Below, in pieces: positions 58,442-64,000 of a DNA stretch of 64,000 nucleotides. Position 1 is the stretch's first letter, and every line of letters starts with the position of its first letter. The position numbers were made by a program, and so were the translations under genes. The DNA lies in assembly GCA_963720885.1 (NCBI GenBank), contig CAVRGW010000005.1, positions 868,001-932,000 of the forward strand. The letters run 5' to 3'. Under the pieces are notes generated by a model that saw only the letters and a list, made by a program, of their open reading frames with translations, had not been told where the DNA came from and made no database searches. This DNA comes from DATLLN01 sp963720885. GTDB lineage: Bacteria; Actinomycetota; Thermoleophilia; Gaiellales; JAICJC01.

Positions 58442-59693
58442 CAACCCGCTGTTCACCCGTGCGCGGGTGCGGTTGACCGTCTGGTACGTGGCGGTGCTGG
58501 CGGGGGTGCTGGTGGTGCTCGGGTCGTCGCTCTACGTGCTCGTCCGCGAGCAGACGTGGTCGCGCATCGACAGCGGGCTGAAGCTGACCGCCGCACGGGC
58601 GCAGGCCGACGTGGCCAGCGGCAACACCGACGACCTGGACAAGCTGAACCAGGTGCCGTACTACGTGCGCTGGCAGACCACCGAGGACGTGGCCCAGACC
58701 ACCCAGGAGGCCCAGCTCGGACTGCCCGTGCTGGCCGCACTGCGATCCGTCGCCGGCACCGGCGGTACGGACATCCGCACGTCGCATTTCGGCTCGAACG
58801 AGTGGCGCGTGTACACGACGACGGTCAGCGCGCACGGCCAATTCCTGGGCATCATCCAGGTCGCCCGCTCCACCAAGCCGGAGCGCGACGCCCTGTCGAA
58901 CCTGCTGGGGGCGCTGTTCGTCGGCGGCCTGGCGGGCCTGGTGCTGGCGGCGATCGGCGGCTGGTTCCTGGCGGGCAAGTCACTGGCGCCGGTGCAGGAG
59001 GCGTTCGAGCACCAGCGCACGTTCGTGGCCGACGCGTCACATGAGCTGCGCACGCCGCTGGCGGTGATCCGGGCCAACGCCGAGTATCTGCAGGCCGACC
59101 AACCGGACAACGCCGAGCTGCACGAGATCGTTCGCGAGTCCGACCGGCTGGCCAACCTCGTCGACTCGCTGCTCGCGCTGGCGCGCGGCGACAAGGACAC
59201 CGGCGCCGACCAGCGCATCGTGTTCGACATCGGCAAGGAGGTCGACGACGCCGTCGGCACCATGGAGCCGCTGGCCGGGGAACGGGGCATCGAGCTGACC
59301 GTGTCGACGATCCCGCTCTTCGTGCGGGGCGACCCGGACGCGATCCGCCAGCTGATCGTCATCCTGCTGGACAACGCGCTTCGCTACACCAGTGAGGACG
59401 GGAGGGTGCACGTCCAGACCGCCGCCGACGGCAACAACGCGCTGATCACCGTGCACGACACCGGCATCGGCATCCGCGAGGAGTCGCTGCCGCACGTCTT
59501 CGAGCGGTTCTACCGAGCCGACGACGCGCGCAACCGCGAGTCTGGCGGCTCCGGCCTCGGCCTGGCGATCGCCCGCGAGCTGGTCAGCCAGCACGGCGGC
59601 AAGATCAACGTCGAGAGCGCCAAGGGCGTCGGCACCACGTTCATCGTGCGGCTGCCGCTCGCCAAGGCCGCTCTCGACCGCGTCGAGCGCTAG
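58419..59693 (+). CDS. Sensor histidine kinase
   Basis: 424 residues. Membrane segments at about 20-42 and 161-185 flank a 118-residue extracytoplasmic sensor. No full HAMP domain; a short linker leads to the dimerisation helix with phosphoacceptor H208 in FVADASHELRTPLAVIRANAEYL. The ATPase has N-box DNALRYT, G1 HDTGIGI, F-box FERFY and G2 GGSGLGLAIA. Partner of the OmpR-type regulator. The signal is unknown; the following leucine catabolism genes start 14 nt after its stop and may be on the same transcript. Confidence 0.94.
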   Translation: MRSAGRTDNPLFTRARVRLTVWYVAVLAGVLVVLGSSLYVLVREQTWSRIDSGLKLTAARAQADVASGNTDDLDKLNQVPYYVRWQTTEDVAQTTQEAQLGLPVLAALRSVAGTGGTDIRTSHFGSNEWRVYTTTVSAHGQFLGIIQVARSTKPERDALSNLLGALFVGGLAGLVLAAIGGWFLAGKSLAPVQEAFEHQRTFVADASHELRTPLAVIRANAEYLQADQPDNAELHEIVRESDRLANLVDSLLALARGDKDTGADQRIVFDIGKEVDDAVGTMEPLAGERGIELTVSTIPLFVRGDPDAIRQLIVILLDNALRYTSEDGRVHVQTAADGNNALITVHDTGIGIREESLPHVFERFYRADDARNRESGGSGLGLAIARELVSQHGGKINVESAKGVGTTFIVRLPLAKAALDRVER

Positions 59694-59706
59694 CGTTCGG
59701 TCGCGG

Positions 59707-61290
59707 ATGCCGCGGCTCGTCTCGCACCTCGACACCCGTTCCGATGCCTACCTCGACAACGCAGCCCACATGGGCGAGCTCGTCGGTGGGTTGCGCGAGC
59801 GGTTGGCCCGCGCCGAGGCCGGCGGCGGCCCCGAGTCGGTGGAGCGGCACCGCACGCGCGGCAAGCTGCTCGCCCGCGAGCGGATCGAGCGGCTGATCGA
59901 CCACGGCGCGGCGTTCCTCGAGCTCTCCGCGCTCGCGGCCGAGGGCCTGTACGACGGCGACGCGCCGGGCGCAGGGATCGTCACCGGGGTCGGCCCCGTG
60001 CACGGGCGACCCTGCATGGTGGTCGCCAACGACGCCACCGTCAAGGGCGGCACGTACTACCCGATGACCGTCAAGAAGCATCTCCGCGCGCAGGAGATCG
60101 CCGCGGCGGACGGCCTGCCGTGCATCTACCTGGTCGACTCCGGCGGCGCGTACCTGCCGCTGCAGGCGGAGGTCTTCCCCGACCGCGACCACTTCGGCCG
60201 GATCTTCTACAACCAGGCCCGGATGTCCGCCGCCGGCATCCCGCAGATCGCTGCGGTGATGGGCTCGTGCACGGCCGGCGGCGCGTACGTGCCGGCGATG
60301 TCCGACGAGACCGTGATCGTCAAGGGCACCGGCACGATCTTCCTCGGCGGCCCGCCGCTGGTGAAGGCGGCGACCGGTGAGGACGTCACGCCCGAGGAGC
60401 TGGGCGGCGCCGACGTGCACGCGCGGCAGTCCGGCGTCGCCGATCACTACGCGGTGGACGACGACCACGCCTTGCGGATCGTCCGCGAGGTGGTCGCCAA
60501 CCTGAACCCACCGGGCGATCTGGCGTGGGACGTCGTCGAGGCGGCGGCGCCCGCATCCGACCCGGCCGAGCTGTACGGCGTCGTGCCCATGGATCCGCGC
60601 CACGCGTACGACGTTCGCGAGGTGATCGCCCGGATCGTCGATGGGTCGCGGCTGCACGAGTTCAAGGCGCTCTACGGCGACACGCTGGTCTGTGGATTCG
60701 CGCACATCCACGGGCATCCGGTCGGCATCCTCGCCAACAACGGGATCCTGTTCTCGGAGTCGGCGCTGAAGGGCGCGCACTTCGTGCAGCTGGCCGCGGC
60801 CCGCGGCATCCCGCTGGTCTTCCTCCAGAACATCACCGGGTTCATGGTCGGGCGCGAGTACGAGGCGGGCGGGATCGCGAAGGACGGCGCCAAGCTGGTG
60901 ACCGCGGTCGCCTGCGCGGAGGTGCCCAAGCTGACCGTGGTGATCGGCGGCTCGTACGGCGCGGGCAACTACGCGATGTGCGGTCGCGCCTACTCACCGC
61001 GCGGGCTGTGGATGTGGCCGAACGCCCGGATCTCGGTGATGGGCGGGCGGCAGGCGGCGCGCGTGCTCTCGACCGTGCGCGGCGAGATGACCGACGAGGA
61101 GCGCGAGGTGTTCGAGCGTCCGATCGTCGAGGCATACGACCGCGAGGGCAGTCCCTACTACTCCACGGCGCGGTTGTGGGACGACGGGGTGATCGATCCG
61201 CTGGACACGCGCAAGGTGCTGGCGTTGTCACTCGAAGCAGCACGACGGCGACCGCGATCGCACACGTCCTACGGGGTGTTCCGGATGTGA
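59707..61290 (+). CDS. Biotin-dependent acyl-CoA carboxylase beta subunit (methylcrotonyl-CoA type)
   Basis: 527 residues of carboxyltransferase. GTYYPMTVKKHLRAQEIAAADGLPCIYLVDSGGAYLPLQAEVFPDRDHFGRIFYNQA is close to the MCC beta signature; VMGSCTAGGAYVPAMSDE and GGSYGAGNYAMCGRAYSPRGLWMWPNARISVMGG follow. With the alpha subunit downstream it carboxylates 3-methylcrotonyl-CoA in leucine breakdown. The neighbouring HMG-CoA lyase gene strengthens that over propionyl- or geranyl-CoA. Confidence 0.92.
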   Translation: MPRLVSHLDTRSDAYLDNAAHMGELVGGLRERLARAEAGGGPESVERHRTRGKLLARERIERLIDHGAAFLELSALAAEGLYDGDAPGAGIVTGVGPVHGRPCMVVANDATVKGGTYYPMTVKKHLRAQEIAAADGLPCIYLVDSGGAYLPLQAEVFPDRDHFGRIFYNQARMSAAGIPQIAAVMGSCTAGGAYVPAMSDETVIVKGTGTIFLGGPPLVKAATGEDVTPEELGGADVHARQSGVADHYAVDDDHALRIVREVVANLNPPGDLAWDVVEAAAPASDPAELYGVVPMDPRHAYDVREVIARIVDGSRLHEFKALYGDTLVCGFAHIHGHPVGILANNGILFSESALKGAHFVQLAAARGIPLVFLQNITGFMVGREYEAGGIAKDGAKLVTAVACAEVPKLTVVIGGSYGAGNYAMCGRAYSPRGLWMWPNARISVMGGRQAARVLSTVRGEMTDEEREVFERPIVEAYDREGSPYYSTARLWDDGVIDPLDTRKVLALSLEAARRRPRSHTSYGVFRM

Positions 61291-62066
61291 GCGCGGTCCT
61301 GACCACACGAGAGGGCGCGGTTGCGACCGTTACCCTGAACACCCCGGACGTCCGCAACGCCCTGGGCCCGGACCTGATCGCCGGCGTGACCGACGCGTTC
61401 GCCGATCTGGCGACGGATGCCACGTGCCGCGTCGTCGTCCTGACAGGCGCCGGCACAACCTTCTGCGCCGGTGCCGACCTCGCCTGGATGCGCGCCAGCC
61501 GAGAGCTGACCGAGGCCGAGAACGTCGCCGACGCCGGCCGTGCCCAGGTCATGCTGGAGACCGTCGACGGCTGCCCCAAGGCCGTTGTCGCTCGGGTCAA
61601 CGGGCACGCGATGGGTGGTGGCGCAGGGCTCGTGGCGTGCGCCGACGTCGCCGTCGCGGCCGAGGACGCCCGGTTCGCGTTCAGCGAGGCACGGCTTGGC
61701 CTGATCCCGGCGATGATCTCGCCCTACGTCCTGCGTGCGCTCGGGCCCGGCCCGACGCGGGCCCTGTTCACGACCGCCCGGGCGTTCGACGCGGCCGAGG
61801 CGCTGCGACTGGGGCTCGTCCACGAGGTGGTTACGGCCGAGGGGCTGGACGCCGCCACAGCCGGCTGGGTCGACCGGCTGCTGGCCGCCGGCCCGCAGGC
61901 GATCGCCGAGTGCAAGCGCCTGGTGCGCGACGCCTCCGCCCCGCTCGCCCTGCCCGACCTGGCCGAGCGGATCGCCCGCGCACGGACCAGCGACGAGGGC
62001 CAGGAGGGCGTGACCGCGTTCCTCGAGAAGCGAAAGCCGAGATGGACGAGCTCCGCCGGATCCTGA
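61287..62066 (+). CDS. Enoyl-CoA hydratase family protein, probable methylglutaconyl-CoA hydratase
   Basis: 259-residue crotonase. FCAGADLAWMRAS (near 62) and NGHAMGGGAGLVACADVAVAAEDARFAFSEARLGLIPAMISPYVLRALG are the pattern seen in LiuC-type hydratases: the LAWM motif and MISPYV are characteristic of this branch. GTG start overlaps the carboxylase stop. Context between MCC subunits and HMG-CoA lyase supports hydration of 3-methylglutaconyl-CoA. Confidence 0.87.
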   Translation: MSAVLTTREGAVATVTLNTPDVRNALGPDLIAGVTDAFADLATDATCRVVVLTGAGTTFCAGADLAWMRASRELTEAENVADAGRAQVMLETVDGCPKAVVARVNGHAMGGGAGLVACADVAVAAEDARFAFSEARLGLIPAMISPYVLRALGPGPTRALFTTARAFDAAEALRLGLVHEVVTAEGLDAATAGWVDRLLAAGPQAIAECKRLVRDASAPLALPDLAERIARARTSDEGQEGVTAFLEKRKPRWTSSAGS

Positions 62067-63781
62067 TCGCGAACCGCGGCGAGATCGCCGTCCGCGTGAT
62101 CCGCGCGTGCCGTGAGCTCGGCATCGAGGCGGTCGCCGTCGTCACCCCGGACGAGGACGGCGCGCTGCACGCCGAGCTGGCCGACGACGTGGTCACGGTC
62201 GCGTCGCACCTCGACGGCGAGGCCGTCGCCGCAGCCGGCGCGGATGCCGGCGCCGACGCGGTGCACCCCGGCTACGGCTACCTGGCGGAGAACCCGGCGT
62301 TCGCCGAGCAGGTGCTGCGGGCCGGGATGACGTGGATCGGCCCGCCACCGCGCGCGATGAAACTGCTCGGGGACAAGATCGAGGCCCGCCGGCTGGCGGA
62401 GGCTGCGGGCGTGCCGGTCGTTCCCGGCTATGCGGGGATCGAGCTGGACGACGCGACGCTGGCATCCGAGGCGGCGCGGCTGGGAACCCCGCTGCTGGTC
62501 AAGGCCGCGGCCGGCGGCGGCGGCCGGGGGATGCGCGCCGTGGACGATCTGACCGCCATCGGCGACGCGGTCGCCGCCGCCCGGCGCGAGGCCGTTGCCG
62601 CATTCGGCGACGACCGCGTCTTCCTGGAGCGCCGGCTGGAGGGCTGCCGCCACGTCGAAGTGCAGCTGCTCGTCGACTCCGTGGGCAACGGCGTCCACCT
62701 GGGCGAACGCGACTGCTCGCTGCAGCGGCGGCACCAGAAGATCCTCGAGGAGTCGCCGTCCCCCGCCGTCGACCCCGAGCTGCGTGCGCGGCTGGGCGAG
62801 GCGGCGCTGGCCGTCGGCGCGGCCGCCGGGTACGCGGGGGCGGGCACGGTCGAGTTCCTGCTCGACCCGGAGTCGGGCGATTGGTGGTTCCTGGAGCTGA
62901 ATGCGCGGCTGCAGGTCGAGCACCCGGTGACCGAGGCGGTGACAGGGCTCGACCTGGTGCGAGCGCAGATCGAGATCGCGGGCGGCAGGCCGCTGGAGCT
63001 CGACCAGGAGGACGTGCGGATCACCGGACATGCGATCGAGGCCCGGCTGTACGCCGAGGATCCGGCGGCGGGCTTCCTCCCGGCAGCCGGGACGCTCCTC
63101 CGGTTCGAGCTTCCGGCGTGGCCCGGGGTGCGCATCGACACCGCGGCCCGGCAGGGTGACGAGGTGGGGCTGCGGTACGACCCGCTGCTGGCGAAGGTGA
63201 TCGCCCACGCCGAGGATCGCGACGCGTGCGTGGAGCGGTTGCGGGCGGCGCTCGCCGAGACGCGCGTGCTGGGCGTGACGACGAACCTGGGCTGGCTGGG
63301 CTGGGCGCTGGAGCACCCGCGGTTTCGCGCAGGCGAGGCGGGTACGGACTTCGTCGCGGAGGAGTGGCGGCCGGAGCTGGCGCCTGTGCTCCCGGACGGC
63401 GTCCAGCCGGAGGCGGCTCGTGGGCGCGGCGATGTCTGGGCGGAGTACGGCAGCGTGCGCGCCGCGCCTCCCGGGGTGACCGTGGCCGGGCGATTCGCCC
63501 AGTTCCATGGCTGGCACTTCGAGCTGGCGCCGGACGAGGACGTGGCGCCGGACGTCGCGCCGGCCGGTGGCTCGCTGTCCGCGCCGATGCCGGGCTCGGT
63601 GCTCCGGGTCGATGCTGCGCCGGGCGACACCGTTGCCGCGGGGGACGCGGTGGTCGTGCTCGAGGCGATGAAGATGGAGCTGGCGGTGCAGGCGCCGGCC
63701 GCCGGCGTCGTGCGCGCGGTGCACGTGCGGCCGGGCGACGTGGTGTCGGCCGGACAGGCCCTGATCGAGCTGGAGGACTGA
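62042..63781 (+). CDS. Biotin-dependent acyl-CoA carboxylase alpha subunit (biotin carboxylase + BCCP)
   Basis: 579 residues. Biotin carboxylase core: RRILIANRGEIAVRVIRACRELGIEAVAV, HPGYGYLAEN, KAAAGGGGRGMR, GERDCSLQRRHQKILEESP and FLELNARLQVEHPVTE. The biotin-attachment lysine is at about residue 544 in LEAMKMELAV. At 579 residues it is shorter than the about 660 of many MCC alpha chains because the linker between the carboxylase and biotinyl domains is trimmed. The ATG overlaps the hydratase end by 25 nt. HMG-CoA lyase starts on the next base. Confidence 0.93.
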   Translation: MDELRRILIANRGEIAVRVIRACRELGIEAVAVVTPDEDGALHAELADDVVTVASHLDGEAVAAAGADAGADAVHPGYGYLAENPAFAEQVLRAGMTWIGPPPRAMKLLGDKIEARRLAEAAGVPVVPGYAGIELDDATLASEAARLGTPLLVKAAAGGGGRGMRAVDDLTAIGDAVAAARREAVAAFGDDRVFLERRLEGCRHVEVQLLVDSVGNGVHLGERDCSLQRRHQKILEESPSPAVDPELRARLGEAALAVGAAAGYAGAGTVEFLLDPESGDWWFLELNARLQVEHPVTEAVTGLDLVRAQIEIAGGRPLELDQEDVRITGHAIEARLYAEDPAAGFLPAAGTLLRFELPAWPGVRIDTAARQGDEVGLRYDPLLAKVIAHAEDRDACVERLRAALAETRVLGVTTNLGWLGWALEHPRFRAGEAGTDFVAEEWRPELAPVLPDGVQPEAARGRGDVWAEYGSVRAAPPGVTVAGRFAQFHGWHFELAPDEDVAPDVAPAGGSLSAPMPGSVLRVDAAPGDTVAAGDAVVVLEAMKMELAVQAPAAGVVRAVHVRPGDVVSAGQALIELED

Positions 63782-64000
63782 GTGGCGGTTCCCGATCGCG
63801 TGACCGTCGTCGAAGTCGGGCCGCGCGACGGCCTGCAGAACGAGGACGCGCTGGTGCCGACGGCGGCCAAGGTGCTGCTGATCGAGGAGCTGGCGCGATG
63901 CGGGCTGCCGGTCGTCGAGGCGACGTCCTTCGTCAGCCCGCAGGCAGTGCCACAGCTCGCGGATGCCGAGGACGTCATGCGGGCGCTCGACCGGCGCGAG
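63782..64000 (+). CDS. Hydroxymethylglutaryl-CoA lyase, N-terminal part cut by window edge
   Basis: 73 codons from GTG, in frame to the last base. The motif VVEVGPRDGLQNED with the catalytic Arg/Asp, and VVEATSFVSPQAVPQLADAEDV, are diagnostic of HMG-CoA lyase. It would cleave HMG-CoA to acetyl-CoA and acetoacetate, the last step of leucine breakdown. The start directly follows the carboxylase stop. The C-terminal two thirds lie outside. Confidence 0.9.
   Translation, partial: MAVPDRVTVVEVGPRDGLQNEDALVPTAAKVLLIEELARCGLPVVEATSFVSPQAVPQLADAEDVMRALDRRE

Overview
The window is GC-rich bacterial chromosome, densely coded, with many GTG and some TTG starts and long runs of genes joined by 4-nt GTGA or ATGA stop/start overlaps. 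Base composition, the order rpmE-prfA-prmC-tsaC-glyA-upp-wecA-atp, LCP and WecA wall-polymer proteins and branched-chain acyl-CoA catabolism point to Actinomycetota, perhaps class Thermoleophilia. The phylum is a fair inference; the class is a guess. No rRNA, tRNA, CRISPR or prophage was seen, and no stretch over 300 bases lacks a gene or described element.

Layout. 0-9.3 kb (minus): start of a ComF-like gene, a nucleotidyltransferase, methylthioribose-1-phosphate isomerase (mtnA), SAH hydrolase (ahcY), phosphoglucose/phosphomannose isomerase, NDP-sugar pyrophosphorylase, UDP-glucose dehydrogenase carrying a mini-intein at its catalytic cysteine, and an LCP protein: SAM recycling plus sugar-nucleotide and wall-polymer supply. 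9.3-12.5 kb: an M20 peptidase, a divergent FAD oxidoreductase, and a REP-associated tyrosine transposase (RAYT) bracketed by two perfect long hairpins. 12.5-30.2 kb (minus): the F1Fo ATP synthase genes, split by about 9 kb of peptide-transporter and small membrane-protein genes (atpZ-I-B-E-F-H-A-G, transporter block, atpD-C). 30.3-38.3 kb: wecA, upp, glyA, a rhodanese-VOC fusion, tsaC, prmC, prfA, a DUF1385 protein and rpmE.

38.4-51 kb is an acyl-CoA oxidation region: ETF-quinone oxidoreductase, ETF alpha and beta, enoyl-CoA hydratase, split methylmalonyl-CoA mutase, cobalamin adenosyltransferase, hydroxyacyl-CoA dehydrogenase and thiolase, with a LysR/MFS pair. 51-57.3 kb (plus) is a complete trpEGDCFBA operon behind a Trp-codon attenuator. 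57.3-64 kb holds mscL, a two-component system and a leucine-degradation (liu) cluster that runs off the window.

Two themes stand out. First, at least seven palindromic intergenic elements, six of which share a GGGGTCAG core, are scattered through the window, with one RAYT as candidate mobiliser. Second, at least 14 single-base-type frame breaks fall between about 14.9 and 43.9 kb, most in essential single-copy genes (atpD, atpA, atpG, glyA, tsaC, prmC, prfA). These are best explained as sequence errors, so the affected genes are annotated as single genes with a noted break.
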